From: Spirochaetales bacterium
GTDB lineage: Bacteria > Spirochaetota > Spirochaetia > DTKZ01
Direction of reading: 5' to 3'
DNA length: 5,289 nucleotides
NCBI GenBank assembly: GCA_017998025.1
Contig: JAGODW010000138.1
Location: 1 to 5,289 of the forward strand
Shown here: positions 1 to 5,289 of the stretch, in pieces
How the letters are laid out: every line of letters starts with the position of its first letter
Position numbering within the stretch: position 1 is the stretch's first letter
Program-made: the position numbers and the translations under genes
The notes under the pieces: generated by a model
Databases searched by the model: none
What the model saw: the letters and a program-made list of their open reading frames with translations, nothing else
What the model was told of the DNA's origin: nothing

Positions 1-350
1 TACACTTCCTTAAAAAGGATCGGATCAGGAAATCGGAAGTCTGCCGATAGATCGATGATGAGAGAAGAACCAAAGAAAGGCTTTAGTATAGAAGCGGAAG
101 TTACATGAGGGAGAGCGGAAAATACCACATCCGGTTTGGCCGCCGCAACCTCTTCTACGGAAAGAAGCTTACCTTCCGGCCCTGTTTTTTCAAGAATCCC
201 AGGAGCAAGGCCTCCGTCCATTTCTAAAATAGGCGTTCCTCCCTGAGAGGAAGAACCGGGGAGTATCTGACTTACCGCCTCATGTTGGGCTAAAAGCCGC
301 ACGAGAAGCATACCTGTATATCCTGTTGTACCTAATACAGCAACTTTCAA
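1..350 (-). CDS. argC: N-acetyl-gamma-glutamyl-phosphate reductase, N-terminal part (cut by window edge)
   Basis: ArgC is the cytoplasmic enzyme of the third step of arginine biosynthesis; it reduces N-acetylglutamyl phosphate to the semialdehyde with NADPH. The first 116 codons are visible. The dinucleotide-binding loop GTTGYTG is at residues 7-13, followed by DVVFSALPH (74-82) and IIDLSADFR (98-106), all typical of the ArgC NAD(P)-binding domain. The catalytic-cysteine half lies beyond the left edge. The start is TTG at 350: it places the Rossmann strand KVAVLG at the very N-terminus as usual, and GGAGG stands six bases upstream; the next ATG (codon 14) would remove the nucleotide-binding loop. 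The residue after LPH is Val83 where Gly is common, a small oddity. The gene lies 20 bases downstream of argR on the same strand, so the two are probably one operon. The family assignment is secure; activity cannot be judged from this half. Confidence 0.95.
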   Translation of the reverse strand, partial: MKVAVLGTTGYTGMLLVRLLAQHEAVSQILPGSSSQGGTPILEMDGGLAPGILEKTGPEGKLLSVEEVAAAKPDVVFSALPHVTSASILKPFFGSSLIIDLSADFRFPDPILFKEV

Positions 351-356
351 CCTATT

Positions 357-361
357 CCTCC
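357..361 (-). promoter_or_regulatory. Ribosome binding site of argC
   Basis: On the minus strand GGAGG is followed by six bases and then TTG. This strong Shine-Dalgarno match in the argR-argC gap is what decides the non-ATG start of argC. No promoter or terminator is visible in the 20-base gap, which supports co-transcription from upstream of argR. Confidence 0.8.
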
Positions 362-370
362 AGAACTATT

Positions 371-841
371 CTATTCTTCAAGATCCGGGACCTTTTCCCG
401 GAATTTTCTCAGAAACTCTTCTACCGTGACACCCTCCCTGAGAACCAGCATCACCGTATCATCCCCTGCTATTGTCCCCAGAATCTCTTCCATATTCATA
501 TTGTCCAGCGCAAGAGCCACACTGTTTGCATGGCCGGTTAGCGTTCGTACAACTCCAATATTTCCGCTGAATTCGATTGAAACATACCCTCGTTGGAAAT
601 CTTGAATATATCCCTTTTCAGATTCCTTCCGTTCTTCTTCTCCGGGTAATGCATAGTAGTAACCGCTCTCCCCCTGGGAAACTTTTCCAACTTTTAGAAG
701 CTTCAAGTCCCGTGAGAGGGTAGCCTGGGTAACGGTAAATCCTTCCTCCTGGAGATACCCCAGGAGCGCCTCCTGACTGGCGATCTTATTACTGCGAATA
801 ATGCGCTTAACTGCCTTTAAACGAATATGACGCTCTTTCAT
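371..841 (-). CDS. argR: Arginine repressor ArgR/AhrC
   Basis: Hexameric transcription factor that binds ARG-box operators when loaded with L-arginine, repressing biosynthesis genes and in some bacteria activating catabolism. The product is 156 aa, the normal family length of about 150-156. The N-terminal winged helix-turn-helix covers roughly residues 1-66, with recognition-helix sequence TQATLSRDL at 38-46, near-identical to other ArgR/AhrC proteins. The C-terminal oligomerisation and arginine-binding domain (about 80-150) contains GHANSVALALD (103-113) and GTIAGDDT (122-129), whose Asp pair 127-128 contacts arginine in characterised homologues. The frame is open upstream to 910, but I chose ATG 841 because KERHIRLKAVKRII is the normal N-terminus and the extension would run through the candidate operator. 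The ribosome binding site is weak (GGATG, five bases before ATG). Being first in an operon with argC and preceded by ARG-box-like sequence, the gene is probably autoregulated. No key residue is missing. Confidence 0.96.
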   Translation of the reverse strand: MKERHIRLKAVKRIIRSNKIASQEALLGYLQEEGFTVTQATLSRDLKLLKVGKVSQGESGYYYALPGEEERKESEKGYIQDFQRGYVSIEFSGNIGVVRTLTGHANSVALALDNMNMEEILGTIAGDDTVMLVLREGVTVEEFLRKFREKVPDLEE

Positions 842-962
842 GGGAACATCCGTTTGAATAAATATGCCGTGTATCCGTATAAACTTACACAATATTTTCC
901 TCTTTTGCAAGCCGGTTCTTCATTGTAATGAATCGAGTTCCGATATAAGATACAGGGTCTCT
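842..962. promoter_or_regulatory. Divergent argR / fapA intergenic region
   Basis: This 121-base gap must hold start signals for both argR (minus) and fapA (plus). For fapA, TATAAG at 944-949 is a good -10-like hexamer, but the best -35 candidate, TTGTAA at 923-928, is only 15 bases away, so the promoter call is weak. AGGG at 954-957 sits five bases before the fapA ATG as a modest Shine-Dalgarno. For argR no clear -35/-10 pair was found; TTGCAA (905-910) is a possible -35, but the hexamer at the right distance (TAAGTT) is poor. The argR-proximal third contains the ARG-box-like pair. Confidence 0.45.
853..891. promoter_or_regulatory. Candidate tandem ARG box (ArgR operator) upstream of argR
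   Basis: Compared with the E. coli consensus wnTGAATwwwwATTCAnw, bases 853-870 (TTTGAATAAATATGCCGT) match 14 of the 16 specified positions; one half-site (TGAAT) is perfect. Bases 874-891 match 11 of 16. The two boxes are separated by exactly three bases, the usual spacing of paired ARG boxes bound by one ArgR hexamer. The pair ends 11 bases before the argR ATG, where bound repressor would block the argR-argC promoter or early elongation. AT-rich -10-like hexamers occur within it on the minus strand (CATATT at 861-866, TATACG at 876-881), but I could not settle on one promoter. The matches were counted by eye; the second box is weak and binding is inference. Confidence 0.5.
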
Positions 963-2333
963 ATGAAACGTGATGGTTATGTAGAATTGTTCCCCTCTGA
1001 AGATGGGATGACGCTTCGAGCCACCTTCTATCCGGCCCTGGAAGGAGGTCAACTCTTAACCGTAGAGTATCTTGAAACCCTCCTTCAAGCAGCTGAAGTT
1101 ACCTCTGGAATTCTCTGGGATACTATGGCGGAAACAGTTTTATCCTGTAATACGGAGGGAAGGGTCCTGAAGGATGTACTCATTGCTCAGGGCTCTCCGC
1201 CAGTAGAGGCTGTTCCAGAGCATGTTTCCCTAAAAAGCCGCCTCTTGCACCGTAAAACTGCCGATGAACTGGACAAAGGGGGGAGGGCAGATTACAAACA
1301 AATCCGTTCCTATATAACGGTTCAGAAAAATGAACCACTGGGGAAAATCATTCCGGAAAAGGAAGGGAAAGAGGGGCTTTCCATCTATGGAAGAACCATC
1401 CCCCCCACGAAGAAATCTATCCCCCTTTTGAAACCAGGTAAAAACATTCGGGAGGAGAATGGAATCCTCTATGCAAATTGCGATGGGCTGTTTGTACTGG
1501 AGGGGGATACATTCGGGGTCGAAGAGGTTTTAGAGATCAAGGGGGATGTTGACTACTCGGTAGGGCATGTAGAGTTCCCGGGAGATGTAATTATCCACGG
1601 TGAAATCCACGATGGATTCAATATCTCTGCAACAGGTTCTATCACCTGTATGAACACGGTGGATGCTTCTGAAATATTCTGTAAGAAAGACTTCATTTCC
1701 AAACAAGGGATTATTGGAAGGGGAAAGGGAATTGTACGGGCTGCAGGTTCTATTACTGCAAAGTTTATCGAAAACTGCACCGTAGAATCGCTCGGAAACA
1801 TCACTGTGTTGGGAGGACTGTTCCATTGCAAGACCGCGGCACTCGGGGACATAGACCTGGGAGAGAAAGGCCGAATCGTAGGAGGCTCCTGTCGCTCTTT
1901 TAAAAATATACGCTGCGGTAGCGCAGGGAACCAGGCTCAAACACCTACAGCCCTGTACGGCGGCATCAACTTTGTGGTGGAACGTCGTCTTCAGTACGCC
2001 CAGGAAAAGCAGAACACAGCTACCCAGGTTCTTCAGGAAGTAGAAAAAGATGTGCGATACAAACCTACGGAAAAACTGATCGAACTACATGCTCAACTAA
2101 AACAAACAATCGAAAATCTCCAAAATGTGGTTTCTTCCCTTCTCGCCACCCTCTATTCCCCGGAAGATACCACCCTTACCATTTATGGGAAAGTGTATCC
2201 GGGTGTGATGGTGTTCATGGGTGGGGCTTCTTTTTTAGTAGAACAGGAAGGTTCGGGAGTCGTGTTTCTTTTAGATCGGGCTACTTCAAAAATCAGGATG
2301 GAACCTTACCATCCTAATCCTCCCCCTAAGTAA
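963..2333 (+). CDS. fapA: DUF342 / FapA-family protein (beta-helix plus coiled coil)
   Basis: 456-aa cytoplasmic-looking protein without signal peptide or membrane segment. The N-terminal FapA domain (about 1-160) has the family layout, with NEPLGKIIPEKEGKEG followed by IYGRTIPP. Residues about 194-335 form glycine-spaced short strands typical of a right-handed beta-helix (for example PGDVIIHGEIHDGFNIS and ATGSITC). Residues about 339-397 are a predicted coiled coil rich in Gln, Glu, Lys and Leu, followed by a short conserved tail. Family role: a Vibrio FapA is linked to flagellar assembly and polar localisation and to the glucose PTS protein EIIA; most members are uncharacterised and occur in flagellated and other bacteria. 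No flagellar gene is adjacent here, so a motility role is only a guess. The frame is open back to 864, but ATG 963 matches the usual start (xDGxVEL) and avoids the argR operator. The 3' end overlaps convergent opcA by eight bases. Confidence 0.88.
   Translation: MKRDGYVELFPSEDGMTLRATFYPALEGGQLLTVEYLETLLQAAEVTSGILWDTMAETVLSCNTEGRVLKDVLIAQGSPPVEAVPEHVSLKSRLLHRKTADELDKGGRADYKQIRSYITVQKNEPLGKIIPEKEGKEGLSIYGRTIPPTKKSIPLLKPGKNIREENGILYANCDGLFVLEGDTFGVEEVLEIKGDVDYSVGHVEFPGDVIIHGEIHDGFNISATGSITCMNTVDASEIFCKKDFISKQGIIGRGKGIVRAAGSITAKFIENCTVESLGNITVLGGLFHCKTAALGDIDLGEKGRIVGGSCRSFKNIRCGSAGNQAQTPTALYGGINFVVERRLQYAQEKQNTATQVLQEVEKDVRYKPTEKLIELHAQLKQTIENLQNVVSSLLATLYSPEDTTLTIYGKVYPGVMVFMGGASFLVEQEGSGVVFLLDRATSKIRMEPYHPNPPPK
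2287..2318 (-). terminator. Intrinsic terminator of zwf-opcA, inside the fapA 3' end
   Basis: On the minus strand, starting seven bases after the opcA stop codon, the arm at 2318-2309 pairs with 2301-2292. This gives a 10-bp stem with one G-U wobble and a 7-base loop, and TTTT follows directly at 2291-2288. The core AGGATGG/CCATCCT pairs perfectly. On the plus strand the wobble pair becomes a C-A mismatch and no T-run follows the stem, so the signal is directional. It lies wholly within the last codons of fapA, which must keep it while coding for protein. Confidence 0.7.
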
Positions 2334-3297
2334 TGCGTTGATATCCGAGAAGCGCCTTTGCATAGAGAGGGTCAGAAATCGGAACATCCACCTGCTCCAG
2401 AAGGATCTCTCCATCCGTAGGGAACTTTAACGGTTTTACCAGTACTTCTTCCTTGCCGCATACCGCTACCCCTATATCTCCTGGTTGGTGCTCCAGGACG
2501 AGGATAGAGGGAGAATCCCGGAACTGAATACGAATCCGATACATTTTTCCCTCCATAGAATGAACTTCTACCCGTTTTCCCTCTTCTCCAAGTATGGTGA
2601 TAAACCAGGAAGCGTACAGCCACCGGCTCAACTCAGAAGGACCTTCCACCGTCAGGGATTCTATACGGGGAATCATATCCATAAGGTTGGGCTGATCAAA
2701 CACCTGGGCAGTGAAGATTCGGAGAGGTCTCATACGCTCCCAGGAAAAATCCGTTACCTGTACGGAGTGCTGGATGAACTCTCTCAGGACCCCCTGTCTG
2801 AACTCCTCCAGCGAAAGATGGCAGTTTGTAAGAAGGTATTCTCCGTCCAAAAAGAACTTATCCGCCTGTTCCCGGGCAAAAGCCAGGGGGCCAGGTTGAT
2901 TCCCGGATATTCGCAGATCTGTTCGCCATACTACATACACAGGGATATCACGGATCAGAAACGCAGACCAGGACCCAGGTGCTGTCCCCGCTCCATCCTG
3001 CCCATCCTCGATTAAGATCTCCTGAAAACAGACCCCTTTATTTTCCCTGTCCGGTGCACAGCGGGCTGAAACAGAAACCGAAGTCTCCCCTGGACAGCCC
3101 AGGGTGATCTGGATAATTCGGGCAGCCCGTTTTCCCAAAAGGGGAGCCAGGAGCTGCTCTTCCACCTTTTCCTCCTCTCCCCGATGGGTAAAAATCACCA
3201 GATTAAAAAGCACAGTACGGGTTTCGGTAAGGGAAAGCTCCCGTTCCAGAAGGGATAACTCCCGCTCAATCTTATCCGGATCGAAAATCGCCTTCAT
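2326..3297 (-). CDS. opcA: Glucose-6-phosphate dehydrogenase assembly protein OpcA homologue
   Basis: OpcA promotes assembly and redox-dependent activation of G6PDH in cyanobacteria and has homologues in actinobacteria; here it directly follows zwf. The product is 323 aa. Landmarks seen: TRTVLFNLVIF (26-36), matching the family's N-terminal R-x-x-x-x-N-L strand; LIRDIPVYVVWR (114-125), matching the DLPVxLWW segment with V-W in place of W-W; DKFFLDG (146-152); and DFSWERMRPLRIFTAQVFDQP split as DFSWERMRPLR (183-193) and AQVFDQP (197-203), matching the family's W-R...A-Q-FD signature. Sequence is diverged but the order of motifs is right. Start ATG 3297 overlaps the zwf stop as ATGA with GGAGG five bases upstream; the frame extends to 3399, and ATG 3309 is an alternative, but its ribosome binding site is poorer. 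Expected partner is the upstream G6PDH. Family certain, exact mechanism inferred. Confidence 0.87.
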   Translation of the reverse strand: MKAIFDPDKIERELSLLERELSLTETRTVLFNLVIFTHRGEEEKVEEQLLAPLLGKRAARIIQITLGCPGETSVSVSARCAPDRENKGVCFQEILIEDGQDGAGTAPGSWSAFLIRDIPVYVVWRTDLRISGNQPGPLAFAREQADKFFLDGEYLLTNCHLSLEEFRQGVLREFIQHSVQVTDFSWERMRPLRIFTAQVFDQPNLMDMIPRIESLTVEGPSELSRWLYASWFITILGEEGKRVEVHSMEGKMYRIRIQFRDSPSILVLEHQPGDIGVAVCGKEEVLVKPLKFPTDGEILLEQVDVPISDPLYAKALLGYQRIT

Positions 3298-4784
3298 AGT
3301 TTCCTCCATCGGGTAGCGGGTTCCAGCAACTTTTTCGCCTCTTCCGGTCCAGAGCTTCCGGGAATGTACTGAGGAAGAGGAGAAGGATCCTCTTCCCATC
3401 CAGTCAAAATCCGGGTAATAAAAGCCCAGGAGGCCTCAATTTCATCCCGACGAGTATAGAGGGTTGAGTCTCCTACCAGGGCATCCAGGAGGAGCCTTTC
3501 ATACGCTTCAGGCGGCGTATCCCCAAACGCAGAACCGTAAGCAAAGTTCATGCTCACCGGCCGCATACTAACGTTGTACCCCGGTATCTTTGCGTTCATC
3601 AGCAGCGAAACCCCTTCATCCGGCTGGATCCGGATAATAAGGGCGTTCCTTCCCCGGTACGCTCCGGTTCGAGGGAACAGTTCAAGGGGAGGTTCTTTGA
3701 AATGGACAGCAATTTCACTGAACCGCCGTGCCAGACGTTTCCCGGTGCGCAGATAGATCGGTACCCCCGACCATCGCCAGGTGTCCAAATGTAATTTAAG
3801 GGCAACGAAGGTCTCGGTTCGGGAATCGGGGGAAACTCCCGGTTCTTCCCGATACGCGGGAGTGGGTTTTCCATCGATATACCCTGCCCCATACTGTCCG
3901 CGAACCGTATAGGAAGCCGTTTCTGCAGGGAGTATGGGGCGGAGAGATTTCAAGATTTTTACCTTTTCTGTTCGAATGGTATCTGACTGTAGATCGTTGG
4001 GCGGTTCCATCGTGGTAAGGCAGAGTAATTGGAATAGGTGATTCTGCACCATATCTCGAAGCGCTCCGGCACTTTCGTAGTAGTTCCCCCTCCCTTCCAC
4101 ACCGATCTTTTCCGCCACAGTGATCTGGATATCATGAATGTACCGATGATTCCATACCGGTTCAAAAATCCCATTTCCAAATCGAAGTAGAATAATATTT
4201 TGAACCGTCTCCTTCCCCAGGTAGTGGTCGATCCGATAGATCTGATCTTCCCGAAAGTACCGGGACAGATGATTGTTCAGTTTTTGAGCACTGGCCAGGT
4301 CGCGGCCAAAAGGTTTTTCCACCACAATCCGGGTATGTCCTTCCCTCTCCTCCGCCAGTCCCTGAGCCCCTAAGTTTCCAATGATCTCCTCGTACGCATC
4401 GGGGGGTGTGGACAGATAATAAATCCGATGAGCAAACCCGGAGCAGACAGGATCGATTTTTCTGTATCCCACAGGTTCTTCAAAGGGAGATGAGATATAA
4501 TCGAGGGTTTTTAGGAACGTTTCGACCGTTTCTTTCCCATAGGCAGCCAGCTCAGGTTTATCAAGCATCGAACGAACCTCTTGCTGAAAGACCTCCTGAG
4601 TCCAGGGCCGACGGGCAAACCCTACAATTTTAAATCGGTTGATATGCCCTTTTGCATAGAGAGAGAAAAGGGCAGGCATCAGCTTCTTCCGGGTAAGATC
4701 TCCCGTTACTCCAAAGATGAATAGAACGAACGATTGGGCATCCCTGCTTACAGGGAGTCCGGCACGGAAAGGATTCAAATCCAT
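3294..4784 (-). CDS. zwf: Glucose-6-phosphate 1-dehydrogenase
   Basis: First enzyme of the oxidative pentose phosphate pathway: glucose 6-phosphate plus NADP+ to 6-phosphogluconolactone, in the cytoplasm. The 496-aa length is normal. Seen: dinucleotide-binding fingerprint GVTGDL (25-30), with Arg58-Arg59 after the second strand favouring NADP+; VVEKPFG (154-160) with the substrate-binding Lys157; the signature RIDHYLGKE (184-192) with Asp186-His187; YYESAGALRDMVQNHLFQ (235-252), whose His249 corresponds to the catalytic base; and the late motif WSGVPIYLRTGKRL. All catalytic residues are present. Start ATG 4784 gives the usual short leader before SFVLFIFGVTGDL; no Shine-Dalgarno precedes it, and a promoter-like element lies only six bases upstream, suggesting a leaderless message. 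The stop overlaps the opcA start (ATGA), so the pair is one operon ending at the terminator in fapA. Confidence 0.97.
   Translation of the reverse strand: MDLNPFRAGLPVSRDAQSFVLFIFGVTGDLTRKKLMPALFSLYAKGHINRFKIVGFARRPWTQEVFQQEVRSMLDKPELAAYGKETVETFLKTLDYISSPFEEPVGYRKIDPVCSGFAHRIYYLSTPPDAYEEIIGNLGAQGLAEEREGHTRIVVEKPFGRDLASAQKLNNHLSRYFREDQIYRIDHYLGKETVQNIILLRFGNGIFEPVWNHRYIHDIQITVAEKIGVEGRGNYYESAGALRDMVQNHLFQLLCLTTMEPPNDLQSDTIRTEKVKILKSLRPILPAETASYTVRGQYGAGYIDGKPTPAYREEPGVSPDSRTETFVALKLHLDTWRWSGVPIYLRTGKRLARRFSEIAVHFKEPPLELFPRTGAYRGRNALIIRIQPDEGVSLLMNAKIPGYNVSMRPVSMNFAYGSAFGDTPPEAYERLLLDALVGDSTLYTRRDEIEASWAFITRILTGWEEDPSPLPQYIPGSSGPEEAKKLLEPATRWRKL
3303..3307 (-). promoter_or_regulatory. Ribosome binding site of opcA within zwf
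   Basis: On the minus strand GGAGG is followed by AAACT and then ATG at 3297. The site lies inside the last codons of zwf. Together with the ATGA overlap it indicates translational coupling and fixes the opcA start against the longer open frame. Confidence 0.8.
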
Positions 4785-4790
4785 GGGAAA

Positions 4791-4819
4791 ACTATGGAGA
4801 TTTGTGATTGAAAAATCAA
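4791..4819 (-). promoter_or_regulatory. Candidate sigma-70-type promoter of zwf
   Basis: On the minus strand TTGATT (4819-4814, 4/6 to TTGACA) is followed by a 17-base spacer and CATAGT (4796-4791, 4/6 to TATAAT). The zwf ATG begins seven bases after the -10 hexamer, so transcription would start at or next to the A of ATG. The spacing is ideal but both boxes are only moderate matches. Confidence 0.5.
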
Positions 4820-4836
4820 GGGTTCCCCTATACTAT
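4808..4836 (+). promoter_or_regulatory. Candidate promoter of birA, back to back with the zwf promoter
   Basis: TTGAAA at 4808-4813 (4/6 to TTGACA) is followed by 17 bases and TACTAT at 4831-4836 (4/6). Overlapping this, TATACT at 4829-4834 is a better -10 (5/6) but only 15 bases from the -35. Transcription would start about 4841-4844, at or just before ATG 4844, and would exclude the upstream in-frame ATG at 4835. The -35 directly abuts the zwf -35 (4814-4819) on the other strand. Confidence 0.45.
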
Positions 4837-4843
4837 GCGGCTC

Positions 4844-5289
4844 ATGTTGGAACTAAAACTCTCTACACCGTTTAAAAATGCTCCTGTATTCTACAAACCG
4901 GAAACCGAATCCACCATGATCGATGCCCGGAACCTGGCTGGCCAGGGATTCCCTACAGGCACCCTCGTTGTAGCGGGATACCAGACCACCGGACGGGGAA
5001 GATTTCCCGAGCGGAAATGGGAATCTCCCCCTGATGAAAGCCTCCTCTGCACCTTGATTCTTCGCACTTCCGACCTGCCCCAGCCTATCGAACCCATACC
5101 CTTAAAAGCAGGTCTTGCGGTGGCCCGGATGATCGAACAAGAGTTCGGATTAAATCCCACTATAAAATGGCCGAATGATGTGTTTTTAGGAGAACGGAAA
5201 GTAGGGGGAATTCTTGCAGAACTAAAAGAAGGTGTCTGTCTGGTGGGGATCGGCATCAACTGTCTGCAGAAAAGTTTTCCGAAAGAGAG
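4844..5289 (+). CDS. birA: Biotin-[acetyl-CoA-carboxylase] ligase, N-terminal part (cut by window edge)
   Basis: Makes biotinyl-AMP and transfers biotin to the carrier lysine of biotin-dependent carboxylases. The 148 visible residues begin directly with the catalytic domain, so there is no N-terminal helix-turn-helix and the protein is a monofunctional ligase, not a biotin-operon repressor. Seen: ETEST (20-24); TTGRGR (48-53) followed by FPERKW, the biotin/ATP loop; TIKWPNDV (106-113); RKVGGILAE (118-126) with Lys119 at the position of the catalytic lysine (Lys183 in E. coli BirA); and GIGINC (135-140). The loop after GRGR is one residue longer than in E. coli (GRGRRGRKW) and lacks its second Gly. 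The start is uncertain: ATG 4835 is in frame, but it sits within or touching the -10 element, so ATG 4844 is preferred. No clear Shine-Dalgarno is present (AAGGG at 4818-4822 is too far). Divergent from zwf; the C-terminal part is beyond the edge. Confidence 0.93.
   Translation, partial: MLELKLSTPFKNAPVFYKPETESTMIDARNLAGQGFPTGTLVVAGYQTTGRGRFPERKWESPPDESLLCTLILRTSDLPQPIEPIPLKAGLAVARMIEQEFGLNPTIKWPNDVFLGERKVGGILAELKEGVCLVGIGINCLQKSFPKE

Noticed and set aside
326..541. 71-aa plus-strand frame over the argR-argC junction
   Set aside because: It is opposite argR and argC, both clearly identified, and has no family motif.
842..910. Extension of argR upstream to ATG 910
   Set aside because: It would add 23 residues not found in ArgR proteins and run through the operator and promoter region; ATG 841 gives the standard 156-aa length.
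864..962. N-terminal extension of the fapA frame by 33 codons from ATG 864
   Set aside because: The extension (Cys- and Asn-rich, no family similarity) overlaps the ARG-box-like sequence, and FapA proteins normally begin near the DGxVEL strand, which matches ATG 963.
1530..1940. Open frames of 136 and 99 aa on the minus strand inside fapA
   Set aside because: They lie wholly opposite a well-supported gene, have no recognisable motif and no ribosome site; shadow frames.
2485..3015. 176-aa open frame on the plus strand opposite opcA
   Set aside because: The opcA frame carries the family motifs and is coupled to zwf; the antisense frame looks like an artefact of codon composition.
2357..4663. 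13-base repeat TTTGCATAGAGAG at 2357-2369 and 4651-4663
   Set aside because: Both copies encode the same short peptide LYAK in opcA and zwf with the same codons; no further similarity around them, so likely chance.
4835..4843. Alternative birA start at ATG 4835
   Set aside because: It immediately follows TATACT and overlaps TACTAT, the two possible -10 elements, so a transcript from here would not include it. It stays possible if transcription starts further upstream.
4891..5259. 122-aa open frame on the minus strand opposite birA
   Set aside because: The plus strand has unbroken BirA motifs (GRGR, KWPNDV, KVGGILAE); the antisense product is low-complexity and Arg/Ser/Pro-rich.

Overview
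The window is bacterial chromosome, densely coded on both strands, and holds six protein genes: two cut by the window edges and four complete. I saw no mobile element, RNA gene, CRISPR array or phage gene. The gene set (DUF342/FapA protein, ArgR with ArgC, G6PDH directly followed by an OpcA homologue, and a BirA without a DNA-binding domain) fits a free-living, arginine-prototrophic bacterium. A zwf-opcA pair together with a FapA-like protein and mixed base composition suggests a spirochaete of the Treponema/Spirochaeta type. That assignment is inference from gene content and would need a database search.

Left part, minus strand (about 1-841): argR followed by argC, 20 bases apart and almost certainly co-transcribed. 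ArgC is truncated by the left edge. The 121-base gap upstream of argR (842-962) contains what looks like a tandem pair of ARG boxes with the classical 3-base separation just before the argR start, so ArgR probably represses its own operon. The same gap must carry the start signals for fapA, which runs the other way.

Middle, plus strand (963-2333): a DUF342/FapA-family protein with an N-terminal FapA domain, a glycine-rich beta-helix and a C-terminal coiled coil. It is convergent with opcA and their 3' ends overlap by 8 bases. A good intrinsic terminator for the opposing zwf-opcA transcript lies inside the last codons of fapA.

Right part, minus strand (2326-4784): zwf (glucose-6-phosphate 1-dehydrogenase) and opcA, joined by an ATGA stop/start overlap. 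They form a two-gene unit for the oxidative pentose phosphate pathway: the enzyme plus its assembly/activation factor.

Far right, plus strand (4844 to the edge): the N-terminal 148 residues of a monofunctional biotin-protein ligase (BirA). zwf and birA diverge from a gap of only 59 bases in which two promoter-like elements stand back to back. In both directions the -10 element is so close to the ATG that the transcripts may be leaderless, and neither gene has a convincing Shine-Dalgarno sequence. This compact divergent promoter, the tandem ARG box and the embedded terminator are the most interesting signals. I found no evidence for a wholly new system.
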